Source: Reticulitermes lucifugus (taxonomy: Eukaryota; Arthropoda; Insecta; Blattodea; Rhinotermitidae). Taken from it: a DNA stretch of 50,019 nt. The notes under the pieces were generated by a model, which was not told the origin of the DNA, searched no databases, and saw only the letters and a program-made list of their open reading frames with translations. A program made the translations under genes and the position numbers. The stretch covers positions 1-50,019 of the forward strand of contig JAKCWW010002411.1 in the NCBI GenBank assembly GCA_026260175.1. The letters run 5' to 3'. This document shows positions 10,317 through 22,610 of the stretch, in pieces. Every line of letters starts with the position of its first letter. Position 1 is the stretch's first letter.

Positions 10317-12954
10317 TTTATATAACGATGCACGGTGAATACAACGTGAAATTCAAATATACCTGACTTGGCCTAACTTAGTTTGGCAGTCACTGAACTA
10401 CCTAGGCTGTATTTTGTAGATCATGCTCATCGCACATTACATGACGACGAATACAGTGACCCTTCCGACACAGATTCCTGTACTTTACTTTCAGTTACTA
10501 AAATATAGAAATACCTGGCTGACACGCAAGATTCCCTCTAATTCTTTTTCACCTGAGCGGAACTGCTACTGATTTGAGCAGATAGTTTTTACACGACCTG
10601 ACGACTGCGCAGTACTTTAAAAGTTTTTTTAATAATCATAATAAGAATATTTACGGTTAAAATTAACAAATTTCAGCTGCGCAGCAACAATTCAGTGTGC
10701 GAGGGAGCATTTCAGTAACTGCGCGGCTGCGCACCCGCGTAGGTTTGCTGATGCCTAAAAACAAAAACACACAAAAAAGCTGATTCTATACTGGACTAAG
10801 GTACATTAAATTACGTGTGATTGCAGGTTCGCACACTGGTGTTTCTGAAGATTCAGGTCCTACGGTATGTGACGCTGATTCGTTGGATTAGTGGTTCCGG
10901 TAGTGCCTTAAGCACGTCGGTAACCACTTATCCAACAACACAGCATCACATCACAGAAGACCTGAACCGTACGCTGAATTACTCTTTCGTCGCTCCGAGA
11001 ATGTTAAATTTAACTGTTAATATGGAGATAAATAGAAAATTCAGTAGATCTGACATTTTGGAATGTATTTGTTTAAGTAATAATGCATTTAGGACTGATT
11101 GGGTCATAATTGAATGCGATTTACAATACGACTATCTGTGAACGAAATCCCGAAGAAGAAATTTGCCTTTTGGAACACCATTTCCACGATTCGCTGATGA
11201 CGTGTGATGTCTGCGTATTTCACTCACTCCCCTTTCCACCACACACCGTCTCATTTAGCAAGTGCAGACAAGGGCACTGGATTTTCAAAAATAGGAATTC
11301 AGCGTTATGCGTACAGAGTCTGCGTATTTCGTCTGATCCTCAGTTTTAAGGCCATTTTGATCTTGTCCAGCATATTTCTGGTCTAGCGGTTTAAATGTGA
11401 AAACCAAACAAAGAAATTCTAGTACTCTAGTTTGAACAGTGGAACTGTAGAGAAAAGTGACCACGATAAATTGTTAATGTTTTAAGTCTTTGATATCCCA
11501 TTCTTGTTGCAACATGTTTCTCGGGCCTGTTTTGTTCTTAAGGCTTAAACTAATACCAGGTATTCTATCTTTCAATGTCATGACAAAAACTATTATTATC
11601 GTACACCGAGGAAAACAAAGTACAAAGTGAAATTACGAAGGCCTGAATAGCATGGTGACAAAGAGTCCATTGATTCAGAAAACTGTTCTAATATTGAAAT
11701 TGTGAATACAGGATCTGAAACGTCATATATATTGAGGTACCAAATCTGAGCGATGGCAGGTGGAAGTGGAGGTTCCATTTACCACAATAAAAATATTTAT
11801 TTTTTATATACAAATATTACGTTTTAGTAACCGTCGCTAGTCACTCCCCGTCGGGTCGCTGAACTTACAAAACTTCGACGTGCAATGAACAGAGTGAATG
11901 TTATATGTGACTGGTATCTACGAATGGAGGACAACTTTTCCAGCACCTTCGTCAAATATAATGAGTAAAAATTTAATATTAACAGCAAAACGTTTGGATT
12001 CCGACTCAGAGAAAAATGGAATACCGGCGAGGTCTGCACTGCCTCTCGTCACGCGACATGCTCTGGCTGTGAGTGAAGTAGTGATGCGTAAAGGTCCTAG
12101 AAGAGCAAAGATCTCAGGTAGTCCTAGTTTATAAAATCCTTTCTTACAGTGTTATCCGCTTCTATCTCTATTTCTCTCCGTCTCAGGTCTTGTTCATCCA
12201 GTTTCGGGTTAAGGTTGATCATACCCTGTTTCATAGTCGCGAATCAGTTGATAAAAACCTTGATATGAGGTATGCTGACCAGGGGTGCACAAATCCCGGG
12301 CACCACTTAGCCATGGCGACTAAACTTTTTGCTGTGACGCTTAATATCTGTGGGTCCTCCGTACGAACTTGCTTCATGTCACCCTTCAGGCGCCTATATT
12401 TTCGAAGTAGCTACCGGATTTTTGGAATACTTTTGCAATCCTGGCGTAGACGATATTTATATATGCCTATATGTGAGTTGTTTTTTGTCTATGTTTGTTT
12501 TTTTATTACCTATTAAGCCTATATTTTGTCACCAGGCATATAAATGGTGAATGGTGGTACATTTGAGCGCATTTATTCCCTGGCCAGTCAGTGTGGGATT
12601 TGCGATGGACGAAGTGGCAGGGAGACAGGTTTTTCTGTGAGTACTGAGTTTTTCCCCTGTCAGCATCATTCCACCAATGCTTCAGGCTCATTCATCCTTC
12701 TATTACCGACGCTGTATAATGTCATAAATTGACAGCTTACTTAAATGACACAAAAAGCACGCCTGTTCTGAACTATCCGGATTAACGTCGTGTTATGCTG
12801 ATATGGTTCGTCATGCACCTTTTTTTTCGTAGTATTAGGCTTCTCTTACTAGCTCAACCATTAAACCGAATATAGAACAAAGCAATGAAGCGCATAAAAT
12901 ACACCGAAAATACTTTTGTTACTCCAACAGCGACTCCACAATTGAACTGTGTAA
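10317..12954. other. Intergenic, nothing recognised
   Basis: Open frames at 10821-11141, 11110-11349, 11898-12134 and 12190-12516 are short, overlapping and without family resemblance. At about 12281 a CAGGGGTGCACAAA string resembles a hAT terminus, but I found no partner end. Confidence 0.35.
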
Positions 12955-13155
12955 TAGGTAAAAAAAAAAGATAAAGTTGCCCCTGCTCACGTCATGAAGG
13001 CATATACGGGGAGTATGTAAAGCTCCACTCATTCTTAGCCTCAGAACTGGATGAAGGTGAGTGTTTAACTTCATGACCCGGCCGCTTGACCCTCGAGAAA
13101 TCCTCGGTACATATTGAATAGGAAGCTTCGTTGGACCCAGAGCCGGACTGGACAT
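12955..13155 (-). repeat. SINE body fragment
   Basis: Carries the block CCCGGCCGCTT-ACCC-CGAGAAA then GGTAC, AATAGGAAGCTTCGTTGGAC and CCAGAGCCGGACTGG. It is collinear with copies at 24455-24560 and 36150-36240. The tRNA-like part is not visible here. Confidence 0.55.
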
Positions 13156-16100
13156 TAAGGAGAAAATTCTTTTGAAGTCCGCCTTAAATTTCTGAGTAAA
13201 TTATGGGATAAAATCGTAGCCTAGACTCAAATAGTGGCCGGCTACTAGCACAGAAAGTGTAAAATTTGTCTGATCGGGTAGAAGAACAGAAACGTTAAGA
13301 GCGACCGAGTCTCTAACAGTAGCCGGTTTCTGACATGCAAACTGTGAATAATGGCAAAGTCTCAGACAGTATTCGGGTATAATCACAAACATTATAAAGA
13401 GTACCTCGGTTTGTATGTGTAAAGTGTACTTACTGTGCGCAGATTATTGATACGTATTTCAGCTGGTATGTCTTCAAAGTGCAGGTCACTAGAATCAGCG
13501 CTGAGTTGATCTGGTCAGTGACAAAAGGTTATTTGGTTCTTCTAACACGTAAGGCATTCTATGAACAACGCTATTTGTCGCTAGGCAAATATTTGTAACT
13601 CTAACACCTATAACCACGCAATTCCATGGCACTGGAAAGTATGAAATCTGTTTGATGTGTTTCTGCGTATTTCAATCCTGAATATAGTAATAAATAACAA
13701 TTGAGTGTTTCACTATTTATTGCAGTGCACTGAATGTCGTGTGTTACTTCAGACGTGAAAGTAAAACGAGACATTAAAAGAAGGTTGGGCATTTTTTTTT
13801 GTTTGTTCAACGAGAAATGCATTTGTGGGAAGCTGTTGTCATAATACGTGTATAATACCGAGTCGTTTATACTCATTTCTGAGTGTCGTGACCCTACTGG
13901 CACGAAGCCATAGGTTGTCATGGGAGAATTTACCAGCGGTGGTTTCCCGTTGCCTTCCGCAATACGTGTATAAGCAGTATCATTACTTCAGTATAGATAC
14001 TTTTCGATAAAAACGTAAGCCAAGAATGAGAAGTTTTGGTAAATTTTTGACGGGAAGTAATATACTTATATTCACAGAATATTGTAAATAATAAGCAATT
14101 ACATAATTTCAGTACAGATTTTAAAGTCCCGGGCGAGGAACGAGCGATTTCTCTGGTCACAAACTGCATAGAAAGTGAGCAAAATTTTTGCCGAACATCT
14201 TCGTACATAACACATCGTTTGAAATGTCAGAATTTTCAGCTATAAATTCTGAAGTCACCCATTCGTACACAAGTGTATAGTATTCTTTGTTTTGCTATTT
14301 TAAAAGCATAACTTTACACCACATATCACACGGTAGTATTGAAACCGCACTGTGGACAGTTTAACAAGTGAGTGTTGACGATGTTCATAGCAAAAATCTG
14401 GACGTTTTCAGCAAGTTATTCTGGGATTCAAATAAGAAGACTGGTAGCTGTCCATTGCCCTGTAACAAGGACTGACACGTGATGAGTGTTCAACCAATCA
14501 GCGTCAAGTACGTAATCTTCATTACTACTATCCTCTATGCTTTCTGTCGTGGGTTTCGCTCAATATTATTAATTATAAGCGTGTTCAATTATTGAGTGTA
14601 GCGATATTTTAGTATTAATCTAGCTTTATCGTGCGAACGCTAAGTATTTCAGAGGTAGGTCAATTATAGAATCGTATTTCTAAAGAAGAAAAATGGCAGG
14701 AAGTATAAGTACATTAAATTTCATAATTGGTTGATTTTTATGAAACCTTAACATTGCTTGTAAGGTCATATGGCGCTAGGTCATCATATAGTGGGATTTC
14801 ACAATCATGTTGCTTTCAGTCGTTGTGTAGTGGAATTTATAAATCCCCATTAACGAAAATAGAAACTTTACCATTGCGGGAAATTATGATATAGATAGAA
14901 CACTAACGCGATTGGGTGTAGAGTTTTTAGGTTCCTTCTGGTAATAGATCCTTACAAGTATATACATTTTATTAAGTTTTTTTTTTCAGGAAAACTCAAA
15001 ATAACTACATGGTTAAAGTGAGAAATATCTTCTTATAATTGAGAAGACACATTTTAACTTCATATTTGAAACTTTTATATGAAATATATCCTGTAGGTCC
15101 CACTAGTACTGGGAAGGACATTAAAACTTACGAGACAGCCTGTCATCGTACGTGCACTAAGACAACTGCGAGTGTCTTCAACGCATGTTACTGCTGTGTA
15201 CAGCTCATCACAATGCCATCCTGTCCTCTTGTTTTATTTTGATATACAACACTTAATTCTTCTGACACGTGCAGATCACACAGATCTATAACGTTACAGT
15301 GAAGTGGGTTAATAATACCAATCAACAGGCCACTTTTTTAACGAGTAGAGGTTTCTTTGCTTTAAATTGCATCATGGCTTTCTTCCTATCTCTGTAAATT
15401 GGAAGGTTAATGTAGGGCTTCTGCGGTTCATTTGTAATAGGCTAAGGAAGCCAGCGAGTTTATCAAGAGCGAGGCCGTGCCATCAGCCATGTGACAAACA
15501 ACATTTCAACAGAGCATCGAGAAATGTGATGTCCGAATTTCGCATCGAGTTTTCTGAACAGTTACGCAGATTTGTTTTTACGCCATAATTTAACTGTACG
15601 TTGTTTAAAGGAGGATGAAATGAATCGGACATATTTATACAGATGAGAAATTTATATGCGACTTTAGTCGAAAAAACCTTAAGAGAAGAAACTGCATGGC
15701 AGACACAGACATAGGTGGGAGGATAATATTAAAGCGGGACTTTAAATAAATAGAATATAAGGTTATGAAATGAATATACTTGTCTCAGAATATGTTTCAG
15801 TGTTTGACTCTTCGAAATATGGTAATGAAATTTCGGGTTTCATAACAGATAGGAATTTCTGAGCTGGATAACCATCAGCTGCTCAAGAAGGCATATGTTC
15901 CGCGGAGTTAGTTAATAATGCATAGACTTATTTTGATATAGTAAAACAAAGGAAAACAGCAAAGTAGAGGAACATCATTCTACTATTACGGATGACTGTT
16001 AGAGAAATACTCCACATATATATACATACATATATGGGGGGTCTGGTGAGGGTATTAATTTTATATTTTCGTCTCTTGCGTAAAACGTAAGGATAAAATG

Positions 16101-16984
16101 TACAAAACCGTAGTTTGACCTGTTGTTTAGTATTGGTATGGTACTTCATCTATCACATTAAGCGAGGAACACTGATCTGATTGGAAGCAGTGTGGGCATA
16201 AGGGAGACAGTAAGTAACAAGATTATGGAGATAATTGCATGATGAGGAGCTACGTAATTATGTAGCACGTAATATTTACAGCTTGGAGGTCAGTAATATC
16301 AGGGACTATGGGCTACTGAAAACGTGTAACAATGAAGTGAGTTTTAGTGGTACACTCTGAAGACAAGAGATTACTTGTAAGACCAGGCACAGATAAGAGG
16401 AGAATCTTAAGATGGATGTTAAAGCAATGCTATGGGGATTTTGACTTGGCTTGTGTGGATCAGGAGAAGGTCCCATGGGGATGAAGACGATAATGAATCT
16501 TCGGGCTCCATAAATAATCGGGAATTACTTGACTAGCAGATGAACTCCAAGCTTCTGTATGAGGACTTCGCTCCGTGTACTTAGTTATGTGGCTTTAATT
16601 TAACGTATTTACTCGAATATAAAACGATCCTCTTCACAGTGTTCCATTTTCAGGAACATACTATACATAGCGTGCTTAACTTTTTGCGCGATCATAAGGT
16701 CATCCTCCATTTTTTCAGATAATGAATTAGGAAAGAAGTCCCATCCTAAATACGGTAATTTGCTTCTCTGTCAGTAAAATTTTCAGACTTACGTAACCGT
16801 CGGTATTGTGTATTTGTAATGAGGGTTCCAGAAACCCTGGACCTCTGGCAATTAACGCAGACCGGTAGTGAATATTTCTTTCGAAGCATGCTGCTGTATA
16901 CACTATCGGAAAGTAATTCTATTAGGTGGTTATTGGGGATTTTAGGTTCTTGCAGCGGTGACTATGATGGACACTGGCTTCTGG
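13156..16984. other. Intergenic, nothing recognised
   Basis: Nearly 4 kb without a supportable gene or structured repeat. CpG is frequent here: I count 23 in 13021-13620. The longest frames (106 residues minus at 13601-13921; 92 residues minus at 13930-14208) show no motifs. Confidence 0.4.
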
Positions 16985-17595
16985 GATGTGATGCTGTGTA
17001 GACTTCTGAGAGTCGGTAAATTTCTACCAGTCTCGGCACTATCACATACCAGAAGACAGTGCTCTTCAAATGGTTAGTGTTTTTATGTTGTGTTTCTTTG
17101 TCCTTAATTCTCGCAGTAATAGGAACAAAGTTTTTATTTATGTATTTATGTATCCGGTGTGATTATAAAAATAAACAGCGACTACTCCCTAGACAACATT
17201 AACCGATTTAATTTCATAATGGAAAAAAAACTGTGTTCTCTGTGAGGTATGATCTGTATCTTTGCTTATAATGTGGATTAATGTTAGTCTTTGCTTAATG
17301 AGATCTGGTCATGGGTTTCAGCAAGGGCTTGACGTCCAGGCACACAAACCGACTGTCAGCTATAGAGTGTCTTGGACTTGCATTTGGTCCAGCAATAATA
17401 CGTGCGAGATTTTATGGTTTCTTCCGGTTTTTCTTCTGGGTTGACGCCGTGTATACTGATATAAAGGTACCAAAGGTTTGGAAAGACCTTGCTGTCTCCA
17501 TCTTCAGGGTGGTTAAAGGAGAGTTACTGCTGAAGATGGCTGTAGCAAGTTCTTCCGATACATTCACACCTTACACCAATCTACACGGCGTCATT
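16985..17595. repeat. Inverted-repeat elements with hammerhead-like motif
   Basis: At 17438-17510 and 17530-17594 two inverted arms end in GACGCCGTGTA / CTACACGGCGTC. Read outward they give CCTGAAGATGGAGACAGCAA (minus) and GCTGAAGATGGCTGTAGCAA (plus), each followed by a CTTTCC/CTTCC stem partner and a degraded GAAAC box. A further degenerate half copy with GTCGGTAAATTTCTACCAG is at about 16985-17060. The 176-residue open frame across this stretch is a by-product of the repeat. Confidence 0.5.
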
Positions 17596-18426
17596 TCCCC
17601 GAGTACGAAAATCTTCGATAATAATACTGTCGAGTCTGGCTGGCCTTGGTGCCTAGTAATTCTTAGTTTTATCTGTTTTTCGACTATATATTTAGCGGTG
17701 CGTGTGCCAAGTTTCGTGCAGCTGGTCGCCAATATATATTTAACCCAATGGATGCTCTTCTGTAGTTTGCGGGTTGTTGAGTATGATAATAAACAGTACA
17801 GTTTAACATCTACTCTTATCATTAGCATTTTTTCACGTTAGGTCGGTCTTCTCGCAAGTGCAGAAACACTGCTCCGTTTTGCCCATTGTGCACAGAATTT
17901 GCGCCAGGCTTCGGATTACACTCTCGGATCTCCTTTCAGTTTCGTGTTAGTTAAATGATTTCACAGGAATGTAAAATGAATGTAAGTGTCGTTGACTTAC
18001 CTCGTCATGAATCACTTCGTCACCCATTCTAGAACATTTAAACGCGTGCGATTTTCAATGGGCACCTAACTTGCTCAAACTGCTCGTGGGATGCTCACAG
18101 TAGTACTCGCATCACCTAAGGTCAAAGTGCCATCTTCACGACCGCCGTGCCCTCTACTGAACGTGTTTATAACTGCATCAACATCGCGACATTTGTGTTG
18201 TGTTGGGTAACGTACAGCTTCCCTTGTAACATCGTACGACAATAGGAAGAACCATTCAGAATAACTCAACGACGCGTGGTGAATATTAGGGTCCCGAAGG
18301 ATGACCTACATTTGTTTGTCCGTCGACAACCGGTAAATTATTTGTCGTCTAAATTTATGTTACGGAGAAACTAATAGTCGCGCATCTAGTCAGTGACTTC
18401 CCCGTAATTTGTGGAAACCGAAAGCT
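17596..18426. other. Intergenic, nothing recognised
   Basis: Short frames only. No repeat family is recognised. Confidence 0.35.
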
Positions 18427-18655
18427 CAGTGGCGTATCTGGGGAGAAGGGGAGGGGAGTGGTGCGGCCGCCACGGGCGGCAAAGTGGGCAGCAAAAAAAT
18501 ATATATATATATATATTGAATGAAAAAATGTGAATTTTGCGCTCAAAAATTAATTCAATAAATGATTATGGCTTTTTTAAAGTTCATAATTTCTGTTAAG
18601 GGCGGTCATTGTGATTATTCGCCCTGGGCACCAAAAAAACCTAGCTACGCCACTG
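18427..18655. mobile_element. Non-autonomous hAT element
   Basis: Terminal inverted repeats read CAGTGGCGTATCTGGG on the left and, inverted, CAGTGGCGTAGCTAGG on the right. The CAGTGGCGTA start is typical of hAT MITEs. The interior holds an (AT)n run at 18499-18516. The eight bases on each side do not match well, so the target duplication has decayed. A solitary end of the same type (TACGCCACTG) is at about 20355-20364. Confidence 0.75.
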
Positions 18656-18721
18656 ATCGAAGGTTCATTACCGTGTTCACGACAGCTAGCCTCTAGTCAC
18701 AGTATGTTTCTGTTATATCCA

Positions 18722-18800
18722 CTTTAATTTCATTCAGTCTTTCCATGTGAATCTACAACGCCCAAGTGGTCTCTTCTTTTCATATTTCGCCACCAAAATT
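18722..18800 (+). repeat. Family A repeat fragment
   Basis: The stretch CTTTCCATGTGAATCTACAA followed by GCCCAAGTGGTCTCTTC and CGCCACCAAAA is collinear with about 2462-2520 of the long copy. Confidence 0.45.
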
Positions 18801-20429
18801 GTGAATGCGATTTCAGCAATTAATCCGGTTTATGTAAATAGATGAGATGTAAGTAGGGTACTGGTAAGGACTTACTTTGCTTCTTTCACTCAATTTAACA
18901 GACTTGTATTAAAAATTTTGAGATCTTAACACTGCAAAAAGGGCCCAGCTGTCCAAGCATGTCTGGCGCCAGATTACCGGGCGTCTGCGTGACCCTAGAC
19001 AAAGAAACGGAGGCTTCTGCTACCTGTTAGTCAGCTATAGGATACTCTTTAGCAGAATTCCAGGTGCTGGAGGCTTCGCTGGGGGAACTGAATTGATTGG
19101 CTCCAGTAACAGATAATCAAAAGTCCCGATTCAGAATTTCAAAGCCACACTTGCTCTGCATAAAGCTTAATAGGTTCCATTTTCACCGACCACCTTACAG
19201 CACTAACGGAGGTTTCGATTAAAGATTAGGTGATGCTAATAACCCTTATTTCGGCAAATCTGAAGGCTCCTACAGTTACTGAGGGCTGACAGAAGCCGCT
19301 CGCGAGCTTAGCCGCAAGCGACTGGAAACCAACAGGCCAGTCGAGGTTGCCCGTAACAAGGTAATCAAGCTGACAGGCGGGACTGGACTGGGCCTAGCAC
19401 TTTTCGACTATATTATCGCTATTCTGGGATGTTACGCAGCATAGATTGATAGTTAGTTACCCTGACTGAGAATATCCGTGATTTCCTCAGGCGTAAGGCG
19501 AATTCCAGGGTAAAATTAAAGGAAGGGTCACTGCCCGTCCCCCCCCCCCACTCCGATTCGTGGAAGTATTCAGCCAATGTGACTCCCCACACCCTTCCTC
19601 AATTTCCGCAATGCCTGTCCCTAAGCGACCGAACCATTCTGGATTTAAAACTCAGGCAATTATCCATACAAACAAAGTTCTTCCTCCCCCCTTCGAAAGG
19701 ACATATTCCCATTTGTATTGGAAGTTCTTAGTACCCATGCTTTAGTAGGAACACGCCAAGTCTCTCAGCCAAGACGGGAAACCCTTTAGCGTAAGCACAG
19801 TCCTTGTTATAGTTAAAAGTTTGTTTGTCATATCCCAGCCGTAACGGGCAATTCTCCGCCGTAGATCGCTTTCAGTTGCTTTCTTCAGCCTCAGGCAAGA
19901 CGCCCTTTTTTTTAACTTTAGCGACTATAGAGCGGCAGTTCCGCAGATTTCCCAAAATTATTTTTTGCACCGCGCCTAGACGTGTCTTAAAAAAGTTTGA
20001 CAGCTTCCCCATAAATACACGAAACATACACTGGGGTTAGGTACCCGCAATCCACCCAGCAGCAGAGGCTGGCTTTAAGACTAGAAGTACTCATTTATTT
20101 ATTTATTTATTTAAAGTCACTATCAGTCGCTCAGAGCATATAACAATAAGGACAGATAATTGCTCCGGGGACCCTGCGACTTCATAATCGGGGGCAAACA
20201 ATTATTAGTGCAGGTACGCCCAGATCTCCTAACAGGGATTCAGAATACTGTCTTATGTTAGAAGAATGAAATCCAGTCCGAAACAACTGACAACACATCT
20301 TAATATTATGTACGCTCGCACCTCCCCCAACGCCGTGGGGTCTGTGAAGGGCTCATCTACGCCACTGGTTTACAGTGTATAATGACAGGAAGAATAGTGG
20401 GTAATAACTTGGAAATTATATGGATGGAA
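18801..20429. other. Intergenic, GC-richer unclassified sequence
   Basis: About 18940-20350 is richer in GC than its surroundings, with runs of C (19541-19550) and many CpG. It may be an old transposon, but I recognise no domain. An (ATTT)n run is at about 20091-20115 and a solitary hAT-type end at about 20355. Confidence 0.35.
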
Positions 20430-20600
20430 GTTGACGGGCTTAATTTTAGAAAATCTGCCGGAATTTGCCTAAAGGGACTGAGGCAAACACGGATAATCAA
20501 GGTCAGCGTAGTTACTGTACCTGCCGAGGCCCGAATGGGGCACCTCTCGAATACAAGGCAGAAGCGAACTTGCTCTTCTGGGTCGAACTAAATATTGATA
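20430..20600. repeat. Probable SINE body fragment
   Basis: GGGACTGAGGCAAACACGGA at about 20476 resembles the GACTGAGGATAACCACGGAA block of the SINE at 24430-24715. The rest is too diverged to delimit. Confidence 0.35.
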
Positions 20601-21152
20601 CGTACGATACAGGCTGTAACAGCCCCTGCGTGACATGAAACCCACGTGGAACCTACAAATTTTCTTATAAGCTGCTCATCTTACAAACATGAATTAGTAA
20701 AAAACAGCAGTGGCATTCAGGATCACAGAACGTTTAGTTCAGGAGTGCTCTCGTATGTTTGAAATTTCTTTTTTGGTATGGTACATTTTTAACGAAATAT
20801 AGAAGGACAAATAATTATGGTTCTGCAGAGTAAAATCTATAGCGTAATCACCTTTGCATTAATATACTGTGTCTAAAATAAATGAACTAAGCCAATGAAT
20901 TAGGCATACAAAATATTAAAGGACGCAGGTGGAAAAAGCGTACAGTATTCTGAGTACAATTTTCTACTCGTGTGAAGCGTTGCTTTTCGAAAAAGTCAAC
21001 GAGTAGCTTGGTAATGCATCATTGTCACCAACATCTCGTTATTTGTGCGTTTTCAAATATATTTATATATATATCGTGGATAACAGTGAGAAGTTCGCTG
21101 GGCCATACGCTACCCACAGGTTGAATACTACTGAGGTACAGCCTATTTGGAT

Positions 21153-21533
21153 CAGGTGCGCACAGTTTTCAATGGGGGGGGGGCTGACCATGAATATGTA
21201 TATAATTTATGTTTGATTTTAAAAATTATGCTATAAAAATAATGTCGTAAGTATAACACAGCACTGTTTACAACTACATTTATATACATACGTGTTCCAG
21301 GACTTAATCACAGTGTCCTATCTTCTTGCTTTTTTAAATTTTATTAATTTAAATTTCAAAATTCTAATGTACTAGTCATCAGCCGATTTCAGTGGCTGAT
21401 TTCGGCTGAAAGGTATATCACGTAAAACTTTTGATATCATAATATCTACAAATTCTGTGTTTTTAAATTTTGGTTTTGGGGGGTTTGGGGCGGCTGCCGG
21501 GCTGCAGCCCCCCCCCCCTTCGGTGCGCCCTTG
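21153..21533. mobile_element. hAT MITE, copy 1
   Basis: The ends read CAGGTGCGCA on the left and CAAGGGCGCACC inverted on the right. The flanking octamers are ATTTGGAT (21145-21152) and ATTTGGAC (21534-21541), a 7-of-8 match as expected for the 8-bp duplication made by hAT transposases. The body is collinear with copy 2 at 44494-44861 in the same orientation, including an inner palindromic CTGCCGGGCTGCAGCCCC region near the right end. It has no coding capacity. Confidence 0.85.
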
Positions 21534-21981
21534 ATTTGGACCACCATTTTCTAAACCGATTAAACAATTGTGTTCGTGATTGACCAAACAAATGAAAAAC
21601 AGGTTTAGTGTGAAACCTTTGTGACTGTTTATTGATGAAAATTTGTTTTGTTAGACTAATCTTATATGATTTCAACAGCTTTATTTTTAATGCACAGTTC
21701 AGGATTTTTGCAAGCGCGCACTCAGCCGGCAAATTCGGCTGCTCATCCCGTCAAGTGGGACCGACTCTTTCGGCATAAGTTTGTTCACGGAAGCGTTGTT
21801 TGGAAACTCAGTGTGGTAGACGTTTACGCGGCCTTTCCTCAGCCTAAGGTAGGAATGCTTTATGCCGTATTCCAAAGTAATCTGAACTGTTCCTTCCATC
21901 CCATCTCATCTCTGGCCTGTTCACCCACGTGGTTATTACTCCACAGCAGGATATTCGACATCATGGCATTCTCTATACACC

Positions 21982-22006
21982 TTTTATTTATTTATTTATT
22001 TATTTA
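21982..22006. repeat. (TTTA)n microsatellite
   Basis: About six uninterrupted units of TTTA. Confidence 0.8.
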
Positions 22007-22526
22007 GTTGAGCCATCTATAGCACGGATTAAAGTTCCATGGTTCAACGAATGTTACGAAGTAGGAGAGCGGATGGATACTGAACGTTGAATATAATCTG
22101 ATTTACTTTAGTTGTTAAAATCGAGATGAATAAAATTCACCTTGTTTCTAAAGTGGTCACATAAACTTACCAACATTTTGTTAATAAATCGTAATCACGT
22201 GAGCGTTTTTAACTATTTTGGATGGTATGGCTAGAGATGATATTAAAATGACTGTGAAATGGGGCATGAGGATGTCGATTTCATGCAGCATCCATTTGCA
22301 GGCTGTTGTGAACACAGATGATGGTCATAAAGGTTCACAGCTTCCATAATATGCTTGAAATTATGCGACTATTAGCTTCTCAAGAAAGACTCCGCTTGAG
22401 TTATTCACCATCTTCTTTGCCATTCCATTTATGATATTTTTCTGTAATCGTTGGTAATGATGAGTCGTGAGGACATGTGCTACATTCGCATCCCGTGGTT
22501 TGTAGTATTCGTTATACGTTTTCAAC
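22007..22526 (+). promoter_or_regulatory. Upstream region of the ABRAXAS-family gene
   Basis: This is the 500 bases before the start codon at 22527. CpG are still present here and for roughly the next kilobase, in contrast to the depleted gene body. No TATA box stands out. The transcription start cannot be placed from sequence alone. Confidence 0.35.
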
Positions 22527-22610
22527 ATGGCGGTTAGTGTGTATGTTAGTGTATCTGGTCCTGCGTTATCATTTTTGCTATACGAAAATGTGAAAAGTCC
22601 AAGTGATCAG
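22527..22610 (+). CDS. ABRAXAS-family exon 1
   Basis: Residues 1-28, starting [11 protein letters not shown] and ending SPSDQ, phase 0, followed by GTAATT. The ATG sits in TCAACATGG, a good context, and is the first in frame. The start matches the opening beta-strand of the MPN domain. Confidence 0.85.

Noticed and set aside
17311..17841. 176-codon open frame, plus strand
   Set aside because: Its middle is the inverted hammerhead-like repeat at 17430-17595, so the open frame is a by-product of repeat sequence.
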